Notes: generated by a model from the letters alone, not told the origin. 64,000 nucleotides of DNA from Syntrophomonas wolfei subsp. methylbutyratica (GCF_001570625.1 NZ_BBQT01000002.1:215136-279135); one strand, 5' to 3'. Positions 8,731-16,967 are shown, counted from the first letter of the stretch. Numbers and translations are program-made.

Positions 8731-9129
8731 TTATGTCATATTGAATATTCCCAGGGTAGAAGCCTTTTTATATTCCTTGATGAAGACATCATAAAGGCTA
8801 ATGTCCAGTGTGTTGCAAAGAGCTGCCGTATAGAAAAGCATTTTGCCCATTTCATTGAGGACAATCTCTTCACAATTACTACAAAGCTGTCCGTGTAAAT
8901 GATTATCAAGATAATTCCTTAGTTCTTCGAAGTTATTGATGTGATCCGGGATCTGCAGTTTCTCAGCTTGGATGGAAAGGCATCCGCAATCAGTAACAGA
9001 TTTGGTGACCGCCCGGTTAACCCGGCAGGTTGATTCTGAAAGCTTGGAGAGGATATCTAAAATGCTGCGATGCCTAATCAAGAGGTCAGCTACAACATTT
9101 TGAAACTCATCACAAATCAAGTCCTTCAT
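8731..9129 (-). CDS. Conserved small helical protein of unknown function (MazG-like tail)
   Basis: I do not recognise this 132-residue protein with certainty. It looks all-helical, starts MKDLICDEFQNVVADLLIRH and has cysteine pairs DCGC (near 48-50) and CSNC (near 82-85). The last third (EIVLNEMGKMLFYTAALCN... LYDVFIKEYKK) resembles the helical core of MazG-type nucleotide pyrophosphohydrolases, but the acidic metal-binding set is not clear, so no activity is assigned. It is the only complete minus-strand gene here, with its own consensus promoter at 9168-9197 and a GGGGGG site upstream of the ATG. Confidence 0.75.
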   Translation of the reverse strand: MKDLICDEFQNVVADLLIRHRSILDILSKLSESTCRVNRAVTKSVTDCGCLSIQAEKLQIPDHINNFEELRNYLDNHLHGQLCSNCEEIVLNEMGKMLFYTAALCNTLDISLYDVFIKEYKKASTLGIFNMT

Positions 9130-9167
9130 AAAGAGACTTGCCCCCCTTTATTCTGTGATTTGATAAA

Positions 9168-9197
9168 ATTATAGCCCCTAAATTGCTGACTTGTCAA
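9168..9197 (-). promoter_or_regulatory. Consensus sigma-A promoter for the minus-strand gene
   Basis: On the minus strand: TTGACA (9197-9192), an 18-bp spacer and TATAAT (9173-9168). Both boxes match consensus fully, about 40 bp upstream of the start codon at 9129. Confidence 0.85.
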
Positions 9198-9263
9198 CAA
9201 AGCCCGGCGCAATGGGGGCGGTCGAAATTTGCTGTATTATGAGTACTTTAATAATTGGTTCTA

Positions 9264-9574
9264 CTGCAAAAACCCCTTTTTTGTTGCATAAGGGTTGCAT
9301 AAATATACAAAGCGAGCGTTGGCGAAGCATGGATGCTTCACCCTGCGGGTACTCCTGATGTTCCATCCTTCGGATGTCACTATTAAGGTTGCACCGGCGA
9401 AGGCGAACAGGCGAAAGGGGGCGAGCGACAGGAGGTCGCGAGAGCGCTGCCTCCCATGGACGGGAGATTAGCGCGGTACCCCTTGAGCCGCGAGACAAGC
9501 CGTAGGTGTTGCCCATGCGTAGACTGCGAGCGGAATATTTATGCAAGCAAATGCATAATTATTACTTTTTGCAG
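9264..9574. mobile_element. MITE-like element family A, full-length copy (311 bp)
   Basis: Bounded by CTGCAAAAA and TTTTTGCAG in inverted orientation. Inside are TTGCATAAATATAC, a micro-hairpin module block (CACCCTGCGGGTAC, CCATCCTTCGGATG) and a right half (9457-9560) nearly identical to 43088-43180. Other copies or parts: 5819-5912, 13655-13913 (inverted), 19650-19815, 61951-62040. No open reading frame of note, so it would be non-autonomous. It fills most of the 567-bp gap before the flavodiiron gene. Confidence 0.75.
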
Positions 9575-9696
9575 CGGAATCATAATTACGGGGAAAGTAA
9601 AGTGGTAAATATAGGAGAATACCAGAAAGTGATAGCTTGTATATTATCAGGGCTTCACTTATTATGAAATGGAGATTTTGGCGAGGAGGGAATAAG

Positions 9697-11223
9697 ATGC
9701 AGAGCGTGAAAATCAGAGAAAACATTTATTGGGTAGGAGTTCAGGATCCGAACTTAAGGGTATTTGATATAATAATGCGCACAGAAAAAGGAAGCAGTTA
9801 TAATGCCTATCTGATAAAGGGAAGTGAAAAGACCGCGCTGGTAGAAACCGTTAAGAATGAGTTTTTTGAAGAATATATAGAAAAATTGCAAGAGATTGTA
9901 AAACTGGAAGACATCGATTATTTAATCATGAACCATACCGAACCCGATCATTCCGGTTCCATAGCCGGGCTTCTAGAAAAAGCACCTGGCATAACGGTTG
10001 TTGGCAGTTCCAATACTATTGAATTCCTGCGTGAAATAATCAATAAAGATTTTGATGCCAGGATGGTGGGACAGGGCAGCAAGCTAAATCTGGGTGATAA
10101 AAGCTTGCATTTTATTGGTGCCACTTTATTACACTGGCCGGATAGCATTTATTCCTACCTTCCCGAAGATCGCATCTTATTTACTTGTGATTCCTTTGGC
10201 AGTCATTACTCCAGTGACAAGATTTTTGACGATTTAATTGAGGAAGACTTCAGCCGGGAATACAAGTATTATTTTGATGTTATTATGGGACCGTTTAAGC
10301 CCTATGTATTGAGAGCACTGGAACGGATTAAAGGGCTGGATATCGATATTATCTGTCCCGGGCATGGGCCTGTTTTACGCAATAATATCACCCATTATAT
10401 AGATTTATACAGGCGGTGGGCAACCCCGGTAGCGGAGTCCGAACCACAACCCAAGATTGTGATGGCCTACGCAAGTGCTTATGGATATACCCGAATGCTA
10501 GCTGATAGTATAATAGAAGGCCTAAACGAAAGTGGAGATTTTAATCTTAAAGAGTTTGACCTGGTTGAAGCTTCAACGGAAGAGATTTTGCTTGAACTAG
10601 AAAACGCCAGAGGATTTCTGATTGGTTCTCCAACTATTAACAAGGACTGCGTACCGCCGGTATGGAACCTGTTAAGCTCGATGTCCCCTATTATCCACGA
10701 GGCGATGGTGGCGGCGGCTTTTGGCGCTTATGGTTGGAGCGGGGAAGCGGTTCCCAATATGCAAAAACGCTTGCGGATGCTGCGCATGAATGTTCTGCCG
10801 GGGCTGCGCATCAGATTCCGACCATCCCGAGAGGAACTGGAGCAAGCCGTAGCCTTCGGGAGCAATTTTGGACGGGCGGTTCTGGCCGGCAACCAGGATT
10901 TGTTGGAGTTCCAATTTATCAACGATAGCGAAAAAAGAGAAGAAGTAGTGGGGAATTATATTAAGGAATATGCTAATGAGGATATTATTGTGTATTGGGA
11001 TCCTGCCCTTTGCCAGCATGATACCCACTGTTTTACCCGGCTTCCCCAGGTATTCAATCCTGAAGCCAGGCCTTGGGTGAGAATAGACGGGGCACCGGCG
11101 GAAGCCATAATCAGAACCATAAACCGCTGTCCCTCCGGGGCTTTAAGGTATTCCCTTCCTGTGGGTTCAGCTGTTAATCCTGAACTGGCAAAGGGAGCTG
11201 GGCTTCTGCCAGGACGTATATAA
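9697..11223 (+). CDS. FprA-type flavodiiron protein with C-terminal ferredoxin domain
   Basis: Flavodiiron proteins reduce O2 or NO and protect anaerobes. Residues about 1-250 are the metallo-beta-lactamase-like diiron domain with ligand pattern H80-x-E82-x-D84, H146, D165 and H223; about 255-400 is a flavodoxin domain (MAYASAYGYTRMLADSI at its FMN loop). The tail (about 430-490) is a divergent single-cluster 4Fe-4S domain with CQHDTHC and RCPSGALRYS. ATG 9697 is preceded by GCGAGGAGGG; 508 residues. The ferredoxin fusion may supply electrons directly. Monocistronic by context, between a MITE copy and the next promoter. Confidence 0.92.
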   Translation: MQSVKIRENIYWVGVQDPNLRVFDIIMRTEKGSSYNAYLIKGSEKTALVETVKNEFFEEYIEKLQEIVKLEDIDYLIMNHTEPDHSGSIAGLLEKAPGITVVGSSNTIEFLREIINKDFDARMVGQGSKLNLGDKSLHFIGATLLHWPDSIYSYLPEDRILFTCDSFGSHYSSDKIFDDLIEEDFSREYKYYFDVIMGPFKPYVLRALERIKGLDIDIICPGHGPVLRNNITHYIDLYRRWATPVAESEPQPKIVMAYASAYGYTRMLADSIIEGLNESGDFNLKEFDLVEASTEEILLELENARGFLIGSPTINKDCVPPVWNLLSSMSPIIHEAMVAAAFGAYGWSGEAVPNMQKRLRMLRMNVLPGLRIRFRPSREELEQAVAFGSNFGRAVLAGNQDLLEFQFINDSEKREEVVGNYIKEYANEDIIVYWDPALCQHDTHCFTRLPQVFNPEARPWVRIDGAPAEAIIRTINRCPSGALRYSLPVGSAVNPELAKGAGLLPGRI

Positions 11224-11326
11224 TTCTCCCGGCGGAATTTTATGGCTGGTTATCCTGCCGCTATGGAGTTATTATTCACCCGGTACTGGGCATAAGGTGA
11301 AAGGACATAAATAAATCTCACAATTA

Positions 11327-11335
11327 TGGTATAAT
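11327..11335 (+). promoter_or_regulatory. Extended -10 promoter of the PIN-TRAM gene
   Basis: TGG-TATAAT (11327-11335) is an extended -10 element; no good -35 box is seen. The predicted transcript starts near 11342, at the base of the hairpin that covers the ribosome-binding site. Confidence 0.5.
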
Positions 11336-11342
11336 TAGGCAT

Positions 11343-11370
11343 CTCCGATAGAAGAATAATTATATCGGAG
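11343..11370 (+). promoter_or_regulatory. 5' UTR hairpin that sequesters the ribosome-binding site
   Basis: CTCCGATA (11343-11350) pairs perfectly with TATCGGAG (11363-11370) across a 12-nt loop. The second arm contains the GGAG of the GGAGGTGG site used by the GTG start at 11381, so the stem would hide it. Confidence 0.55.
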
Positions 11371-11380
11371 GTGGATTATT

Positions 11381-12481
11381 GTGCTTAATAAACTATGTAT
11401 TTCTAAATCCTTGCTGGTTCTGGGCCTCTTCTTTGGAATTGGCTGTGCTAATTTTGCCGGGAGGTTTTTTCAACCCGGAAGAAGCTGGCAGATTTGCCTG
11501 GGGATAGGGGCTTTTCTCTTGTTTTATCTATTATCCAGTAAGATGCTTGGCTACTTTTCCAGGCTATATTCCCGAGTAGAGGATCTAATGGATGCTGCTT
11601 CAATCGATATACTCCTGGGAGGGACCGGAGGCTTACTTCTTGGAATAACGATTGGAGTACTCTGCAGTTATCCGCTATCCAGGATAGGTGGAGTTGGTAA
11701 TTTTTTGTCCCTGCTTGTCTTTATTCTGAGTAGCTTTTTGGGCCTTAAGATGGGGATTCGCCGGGGAAAAGAGCTTCTGGTTTTTCTGCCCCAGTCGGGT
11801 AAAGCAGGAGACGAATCTTTATCTGCTTTTAATCTTAAAGTATTAGATACCAGTGCGATTATAGATGGTCGTATTTATGATGTATGTCTTAGCAATTTCC
11901 TGGATGGTTCCTTATTGGTACCAAACTTTGTTATTGAAGAATTGCAGCATATCGCTGATTCCTCGGACAATATAAGACGCAATAAAGGTAGAAGGGGATT
12001 GGAACTCCTAGGAAAAATGCAGAAGCATCCGCGTATAAACATTGATATAATAGAAGATGACATAATGGAAGAAAAAGAAGTCGATGCCAAACTGCTACGC
12101 TTGTGTAAACAGCTTGGTGCCAGCATCATCACCAATGATTATAATTTAAATAAGGTGGCTGAATTGCAGGGCATTAAAGTATTGAACATAAATGAATTGA
12201 CTAATGCCGTAAAGATAATGGTCTATCCAGGTGAAACCATGCATACCTGTATTGTCAGGGAAGGAAAAGAAGTGGGACAGGGAATTGGCTATCTGGAGGA
12301 TGGTACTATGGTAGTGGTAGAACAAGCCCATAATGAAATTGGGAACGATATAGAGGTAGTTGTGACCAGCGTATTTCAGACAGCCGCCGGAAGAATGATT
12401 TTTACCCGTAAAGTGAAGGAAGAAAAGGAATTTGTCGTAGATAGTTTCAAAGAGGTTCAAGAGGTGAATTTGTATGGTTAA
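11381..12481 (+). CDS. YacL-like membrane PIN/TRAM domain protein
   Basis: A 366-residue protein: four hydrophobic segments (about residues 8-28, 35-55, 78-100, 108-128), then a PIN domain (about 145-280) with acidic residues in VLDTSAIIDGR, FVIEEL and IITNDYNLNK, then a TRAM RNA-binding domain (about 290-350). PIN domains are metal-dependent nucleases, and the membrane-PIN-TRAM architecture matches B. subtilis YacL. GTG start with GGAGGTGG upstream. It overlaps ispD by 8 nt, the usual neighbour in this clostridial order. Its cellular substrate is not known to me. Confidence 0.92.
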   Translation: MLNKLCISKSLLVLGLFFGIGCANFAGRFFQPGRSWQICLGIGAFLLFYLLSSKMLGYFSRLYSRVEDLMDAASIDILLGGTGGLLLGITIGVLCSYPLSRIGGVGNFLSLLVFILSSFLGLKMGIRRGKELLVFLPQSGKAGDESLSAFNLKVLDTSAIIDGRIYDVCLSNFLDGSLLVPNFVIEELQHIADSSDNIRRNKGRRGLELLGKMQKHPRINIDIIEDDIMEEKEVDAKLLRLCKQLGASIITNDYNLNKVAELQGIKVLNINELTNAVKIMVYPGETMHTCIVREGKEVGQGIGYLEDGTMVVVEQAHNEIGNDIEVVVTSVFQTAAGRMIFTRKVKEEKEFVVDSFKEVQEVNLYG

Positions 12482-13175
12482 CAACCTCCGGGTTGTTATT
12501 GCTGCTGCGGGGAGTGGCAGTAGAATGGGGGGCAAAATCAACAAGCAGTATATCTTGTTGAAGTCACGTCCCCTGCTGGCTTACTCACTGGATGTTTTTG
12601 AAAAAATGGAATTGGTAGATGAAATCGTAATTGTAGCTCAGGCACGCGAGATTGAATATTGTGAGCGTGAGGTAGTAAAGAGATTTAGCTACCAAAAGGT
12701 TAGCCGGGTAGTAGCAGGAGGCTTGGAGAGACAGGACTCAATCTGGGCAGGACTGGAAGAGTTGAATAGTAATACGGATTTTGTGGCCGTTCACGATGGT
12801 GCGCGGCCTTTTGTCACTTCCGAGCTGATAGAAGAGGTCTTGAAAGAGGCTGTGCGCTGGGGGGCCGCCATTCCCGGCGTTGCGGTCCGGGATACTTTGA
12901 AGCAGGTGGACCGGGACAATTTTGTCCGGCAAACTCTGGATAGATCCAGTGTCTTTGCTATACAGACCCCGCAAATATTCAGGTACTGCGAACTGCATAA
13001 AGCTTACGAATATGCCCGGGAGCAAAGAGTAAGGGCAACAGATGATGCCTCTCTTTTTGAAAAATATATCGGCCGGGTTAAAGTGGTACCTGGAGACTAT
13101 CGTAACCTGAAAATAACTACACCTGAGGATCTGGCCATAGCCCGGACTATTTTGGATTCTTTAGGGAAGGAGTAA
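12474..13175 (+). CDS. ispD: 2-C-methyl-D-erythritol 4-phosphate cytidylyltransferase
   Basis: Third step of the MEP isoprenoid pathway: CTP plus MEP gives CDP-ME. The N-terminal nucleotide loop AAAGSGSRMGG and KQY (residues 9-25), AVHDGARPF (about 105) and the C-terminal TTPEDLAIA motif are all present. 233 residues. It overlaps the PIN-TRAM gene by 8 nt and is followed by ispF after 4 nt, so it is translationally coupled on both sides. Confidence 0.97.
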   Translation: MVNNLRVVIAAAGSGSRMGGKINKQYILLKSRPLLAYSLDVFEKMELVDEIVIVAQAREIEYCEREVVKRFSYQKVSRVVAGGLERQDSIWAGLEELNSNTDFVAVHDGARPFVTSELIEEVLKEAVRWGAAIPGVAVRDTLKQVDRDNFVRQTLDRSSVFAIQTPQIFRYCELHKAYEYAREQRVRATDDASLFEKYIGRVKVVPGDYRNLKITTPEDLAIARTILDSLGKE

Positions 13176-13179
13176 TATT

Positions 13180-13653
13180 TTGAGGGTAGGATATGGTTAT
13201 GACGTACACCGCCTGCAAGAAGGCAGGAGGCTGGTTCTGGGAGGGGTAGAAATACCGCATACCCAGGGATTATTGGGACATTCGGATGCCGATGTTCTCC
13301 TCCATGCTATTTGTGACGCCCTTCTGGGGGCAGTTGCTCTGGGGGATATAGGCCAGCATTTTCCCGATAGCGATAGTCAATACCAGGACATAAATAGCCT
13401 GTTGCTGCTGAAAGAGGTGGCAGGGATTTTACAGCGTACTGGTTGGAGGGTGATAAATGTTGATAGTACGGTAGTGGCTCAGGAGCCTCGTCTGGCACCT
13501 CATATTAAGCAGATGCGGCAAAATATCGCCCGCTTCCTGGCTATAGAGACAGAAAAGGTGAGCGTCAAGGCTACCACTACCGAAGGGCTGGGTTTTGAAG
13601 GTAGCCAGCAAGGAATATCTGCCCATGCCGTAGTTTTAATAGAGCAAGCCTGA
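13180..13653 (+). CDS. ispF: 2-C-methyl-D-erythritol 2,4-cyclodiphosphate synthase
   Basis: Fifth step of the MEP pathway. Zinc and substrate motifs are complete: GYDVHRL (D8, H10), GHSDADVLLHA and GDIGQHFPDSD, and the C-terminal ATTTEGLGFEG. 157 residues, standard length. TTG start with AGGGAAGGAG upstream in the end of ispD. Followed directly by an inverted MITE copy. Confidence 0.97.
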   Translation: MRVGYGYDVHRLQEGRRLVLGGVEIPHTQGLLGHSDADVLLHAICDALLGAVALGDIGQHFPDSDSQYQDINSLLLLKEVAGILQRTGWRVINVDSTVVAQEPRLAPHIKQMRQNIARFLAIETEKVSVKATTTEGLGFEGSQQGISAHAVVLIEQA

Positions 13654-13654
13654 T

Positions 13655-13913
13655 TTCAAAAAGTAATTAATATTATTATGCTTGTATAAATATACCGCTC
13701 CAGCGTTCTTAATAGCGACCGAAGGGAGCATAAGTTGTGCCCGACAGGGCGCTACGTATGGGCAACACCTACGGCTTGTCCCGCAGCTCAAGGGGTACCG
13801 CGCTAATCTTCCATCCTGGTCACAACCTTAATAGTGACACCCGCTGTCCATGCTTTCGCCAACCTTCGCTTGTATATTTATGCAATCCTTATTCAATAAA
13901 AGGGGTTTTGCGG
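13655..13913. mobile_element. MITE-like element family A, inverted copy
   Basis: Runs in the opposite orientation to 9264-9574: CAAAAAGTAATTAATATTAT and GCTTGTATAAATATAC at the left, module blocks in the middle (including TGCCCGACAGGGC and CGACCGAAGGGAGC) and TTGTATATTTATGCA ... AAAAGGGGTTTTGCGG at the right. The terminal repeats are slightly decayed. It fills the ispF-DUF1002 gap. Confidence 0.7.
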
Positions 13914-13942
13914 TAGAGCAAGCCTCCAAATAAATCTCGTCT

Positions 13943-13958
13943 ACTATGGTCCCATAGT
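13943..13958. promoter_or_regulatory. Short palindrome upstream of the DUF1002 gene
   Basis: ACTATGG-TC-CCATAGT is a perfect 7-bp inverted repeat about 80 bp upstream of the start codon, the size of a typical regulator binding site. The regulator is unknown and the site is single-copy in the window. Confidence 0.3.
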
Positions 13959-14038
13959 ATAGTTTTACCGAGCAATCTATAGCGAATATTTACCTCCTGA
14001 AGGAGCAAGAATAGTAAAAAATAGCAGGAGGTAATAAT

Positions 14039-14950
14039 ATGCGTAGCAAAGGGATTATTATGCTGGTGTTTTTTGCTCTGGTCATTGTTAGTGGGTTTTT
14101 TTTGCTCCGCCATGATAGCAGCAATACGGTACTGAGAGCGGAAAGAGCCAAAATAGTGATAAGCTTCGGTGAGGACTTGACTGACCAGCAAAAACGCGAG
14201 CTTATGGATTATTTCTATAGCTGGCAAAAGGGTAGAGACAGGGATACTCAATATATAACTGTCAGCAATAAGGAAGAAAGAGACTACTTGCAAGGATTAA
14301 TAGATGAAGAACTTATCGGCAGCCGGGCTATTTCTTCAGTATATTGCGAAACCCTGGACAGAAGTAGAGGAATAGAGGTGGAAACCCGCAATATTACCGC
14401 TATTACTCCTTTCATGTATGCCAATGCTCTGTCTACGGCCGGAATAGAAAATGCCCGGGTAATTGTAGCGGCTCCTTTTGCGGTTTCGGGAACAGCAGCT
14501 CTGACTGGAATAATAAAGGCCTTTGAAACAGCTCAAGGAGAAAAGCTGGATGAGAAGGCCAAGGAGACCGCTCATGAGGAGATAGCCGAGACTAGCAAAT
14601 TAGCCAGAAAGATAGGCAGTAACAAGGCCGAAAAGCTAATCTACGAGGTTAAAAGACAGGTTGTGGAAAGAAATATTTCCGAGCCGGAGGAAATAAAGAA
14701 AATAATCCTGGAAGTAAGCGCTAAACTTAATATTAATATACCTGCCGCTGATATCGAGCGTATGGTAGGATTAATGCAAAGATTGAACTCCCTGAACATG
14801 AACATAAGCAGATTGAATGAGCAGTTGAGTGGCCTGGAGAGAAGTTGGAATGAAGTTAAAAGCAATAGCCGTGAGAGCAATGGACTATTAAACCAGTTAC
14901 TGGATGCTTTGCGAGATTTGATTACCGGTTTAAAAAACGCTTTGGCTTAG
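14039..14950 (+). CDS. Exported DUF1002 family protein
   Basis: 303 residues with one N-terminal hydrophobic segment (about 6-23, a signal anchor or uncleaved signal peptide) followed by the DUF1002 pattern: ISFGEDLTDQQKREL near 47, ISSVYCETLDRSRGIEVETR near 103 and VSGTAALTGIIKAFE near 155. The C-terminal part (about 235-300) is predicted coiled coil. DUF1002 proteins (YpuA-like) are secreted or envelope proteins of unknown role. GCAGGAGGTAATA precedes the ATG. Monocistronic by context. Confidence 0.88.
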   Translation: MRSKGIIMLVFFALVIVSGFFLLRHDSSNTVLRAERAKIVISFGEDLTDQQKRELMDYFYSWQKGRDRDTQYITVSNKEERDYLQGLIDEELIGSRAISSVYCETLDRSRGIEVETRNITAITPFMYANALSTAGIENARVIVAAPFAVSGTAALTGIIKAFETAQGEKLDEKAKETAHEEIAETSKLARKIGSNKAEKLIYEVKRQVVERNISEPEEIKKIILEVSAKLNINIPAADIERMVGLMQRLNSLNMNISRLNEQLSGLERSWNEVKSNSRESNGLLNQLLDALRDLITGLKNALA

Positions 14951-14982
14951 AAAGCCCTCTGCTGGTTGATTTCGCCTGAAGG

Positions 14983-14991
14983 TGCTATAAT
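14983..14991 (+). promoter_or_regulatory. Extended -10 promoter of gltX
   Basis: TGC-TATAAT about 27 bp upstream of the gltX start codon. A TTGATT at 14966-14971 has a spacer of only 14 bp, so the extended -10 is the main evidence. Confidence 0.45.
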
Positions 14992-15017
14992 TACCGGTGT
15001 GCAAAGGAGGCAATAAA

Positions 15018-16469
15018 GTGAATAAAATAAAAGTCAGGTTCGCCCCCAGTCCTACGGGGCCCTTGCATATCGGCGGTGCACGTTCGGCCTTGTTCAATTA
15101 CCTTTTCGTTTCCCGCTATAATGGGGAAATGGTTTTGCGTATTGAGGATACTGATTTGGAACGCTCGCACCGGGAATATGAGAGTGAAATCATCGATTCT
15201 TTAAAGTGGTTGGGACTAGGCTGGTCAGAGGGAATTGACACCGGGGGACCCAATGAACCTTACCGGCAGACCGAGCGCCTGCCAATATACCAGGAATATG
15301 CCGAGAAGCTCCTGGAAGCGGGGCAGGCATATTATTGTTTTTGCAGTGAAAAAGAATTGGAAGCCGAGAGGCAGGATTTGCTGGATAGCGGGCAGATGCA
15401 AAAATACTCGGGAAAATGCCGACAATTGAGTATGGCGGAAAGAGAAGAAAAAATAAAACAGGGAATCAAGCCGGCTATCCGCTTTAAAGTACCGGCACAC
15501 CAGCTTTATATTGTTGATGACCTGGTCAGGGGACGGGTAAGTTTTGACAGCGATGATATAGGGGATTTCATAATAGTAAAGTCTGATGGGATACCAACCT
15601 ATAATTTCGCGGTGGTTATAGATGATGTACTCATGGGCATCAGTCATGTAATCCGAGCCGAGGAGCACTTGTCCAACACCCCTCGCCAGTTGATGATATA
15701 CGATGCCCTGAACTTCAGGCGTCCTGAATTTGCCCATATATCTCTTATCCTCGGCAGTGACCGGCAGAAGATGAGCAAGCGTCATGGAGCCACATCGCTG
15801 GTGCAGTACCGGGAAATGGGCTATCTACCGGAGGCCCTGTTCAATTTCCTGGCTTTAATGGGCTGGTCCCCGGAAGGTGAAGAGGAAATAATGAGCCCGG
15901 CGGAAATCGCCGCCGCCTTTTCCCTGGAACGGGTAGCCAAAAGTCCGGCAGTTTTCGATATTAATAAGCTCAATTTTATCAACCAGCAGTATCTTAAAAA
16001 GATCGGAGATGAAGAACTAAAGGGAATGCTTAAGCCTTACCTGGCAGATAGCAAATACCTGGAGAAGATAGAGCAAATGGGTGAGGAAAGGTATGGGCTT
16101 TTGGTGAGTACAATAAGAGACTACCTGGTTTGCCTGGCCGATGTGAAAGAGCAGCTGGAAGTTTTTTTCGGCGATATTGACTACGCTGGTGATGCCCGGG
16201 AAGTACTGGCAGGAGAAGGGGTCATTCCACTAATGCAGGCTTTTAAGGAGGGAATCCATAAGGTAAATGAAGTAGATGAGATCAAGCAGCTAATCAAAGG
16301 CATTACTAAAACACTCAAACTCAAGCCCCGGGATGTATTTATGCCCCTGCGTTGTGCCTTGAGCGGCCAGGCCCACGGCCCGGACCTGTCCTCGTATATA
16401 GCCGTTATTGGCGGAGAGGAAGCCATAAGAAGAATAGACCGGGCTATAGATTTTATTAAAAGCCAATAA
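15018..16469 (+). CDS. gltX: Glutamyl-tRNA synthetase
   Basis: Class I synthetase charging tRNA-Glu. The HIGH motif appears as PLHIGGAR near residue 15 and KMSKS as KMSKRHGA near 248; the alpha-helical anticodon domain follows. Start GTG 15018 is preceded by AAAGGAGG at 15003-15010; a GTG at 14997 lies upstream of that site and is less likely. 483 residues, standard length. Many clostridia use a non-discriminating GltX for tRNA-Gln as well; the sequence alone does not decide that. Confidence 0.97.
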   Translation: MNKIKVRFAPSPTGPLHIGGARSALFNYLFVSRYNGEMVLRIEDTDLERSHREYESEIIDSLKWLGLGWSEGIDTGGPNEPYRQTERLPIYQEYAEKLLEAGQAYYCFCSEKELEAERQDLLDSGQMQKYSGKCRQLSMAEREEKIKQGIKPAIRFKVPAHQLYIVDDLVRGRVSFDSDDIGDFIIVKSDGIPTYNFAVVIDDVLMGISHVIRAEEHLSNTPRQLMIYDALNFRRPEFAHISLILGSDRQKMSKRHGATSLVQYREMGYLPEALFNFLALMGWSPEGEEEIMSPAEIAAAFSLERVAKSPAVFDINKLNFINQQYLKKIGDEELKGMLKPYLADSKYLEKIEQMGEERYGLLVSTIRDYLVCLADVKEQLEVFFGDIDYAGDAREVLAGEGVIPLMQAFKEGIHKVNEVDEIKQLIKGITKTLKLKPRDVFMPLRCALSGQAHGPDLSSYIAVIGGEEAIRRIDRAIDFIKSQ

Positions 16470-16503
16470 CTATGGAAACTGCTTGGGTTTGGAGCTTGTG
16501 GAG

Positions 16504-16532
16504 TTGACATAATTGCTGCTGCTGCATATAAT
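16504..16532 (+). promoter_or_regulatory. Consensus promoter of the cysE-cysS T-box leader
   Basis: TTGACA (16504-16509), a 17-bp spacer and TATAAT (16527-16532): a full consensus sigma-A promoter. Transcription should start near 16540. Confidence 0.9.
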
Positions 16533-16539
16533 TTAGAAC

Positions 16540-16802
16540 AAGTGAATACTTAATTGCGGGGAACGGGATAAGTAAGCATGGTATCGCTGCCAGAGAGAAA
16601 AGGTCAGCGGCTGAGAGCCTTTTCACAGTATGAGCTCTGCTGAATTGCACCCGGGAGCAGGTAGGCCGAATCTTTAAGTAGGCCTATCCGGTTATAAGCC
16701 GTTATGGGATTAAGGGGAGTGCTTTTAGAAAAACAGCGCTCAATTAGAGTGGAACCGCGGAAGAATGCCTTTCGTCTCTTGGAGGGACGAAGGGCTTTTT
16801 TT
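16540..16802 (+). promoter_or_regulatory. T-box riboswitch leader (cysteine)
   Basis: The T-box core AGAGTGGAACCGCGG at 16746-16760 is followed by a terminator (GCCTTTCGTCT, GGACGAAGGGC, then seven T). Stem I upstream offers TGC at 16646-16648 followed by A as the specifier codon, i.e. cysteine. The TGGA of the T-box would pair with a U discriminator base, as in tRNA-Cys. Uncharged tRNA-Cys should therefore turn on cysE and cysS. Confidence 0.9.
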
Positions 16803-16807
16803 ATTAT

Positions 16808-16943
16808 AACGAGGCGAAATATATCCCCCGCTTTTGTAAGCGGTCGGGTTCCTATTGGCAAAACAGGCGATGGCTTTTAATCCCCCCGCCTCGTTGCAGC
16901 GCTGTGTTGAAACTGCTCCGCAGTTACTAGTTTCTTCCGAAGC
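16808..16943 (+). ncRNA. Structured repeat family D, copy 1 (leader-like element)
   Basis: AACGAGGCG (16808-16816) pairs with CGCCTCGTT (16887-16895), enclosing the hairpin CCGCTT-TTGT-AAGCGG; a second hairpin AACTGC-TCC-GCAGTT follows at 16911-16925. The same layout recurs at 19839-19968, with base changes that mostly keep pairing, and the 3' hairpin alone at 29089-29130. It lies between the T-box terminator and cysE. Function unknown; a mobile structured repeat or leader RNA. Confidence 0.5.
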
Positions 16944-16967
16944 AAAAAAAATCTGGGAGGGGTAAAA

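Noticed and set aside
9178..9546. Minus-strand open frame through the MITE copy.
   Set aside because: The translation is made of repeat modules that also occur in non-coding places; no ribosome-binding site or family likeness.
10662..11028. Extra frames inside the flavodiiron gene.
   Set aside because: Long shadows of a GC-richer segment within a clearly conserved gene.
16808..16900. tRNA or tRNA-like gene in the family D element.
   Set aside because: The inner hairpin has a 4-6-nt loop instead of a 7-nt anticodon loop, and no T-arm consensus or CCA end is present.
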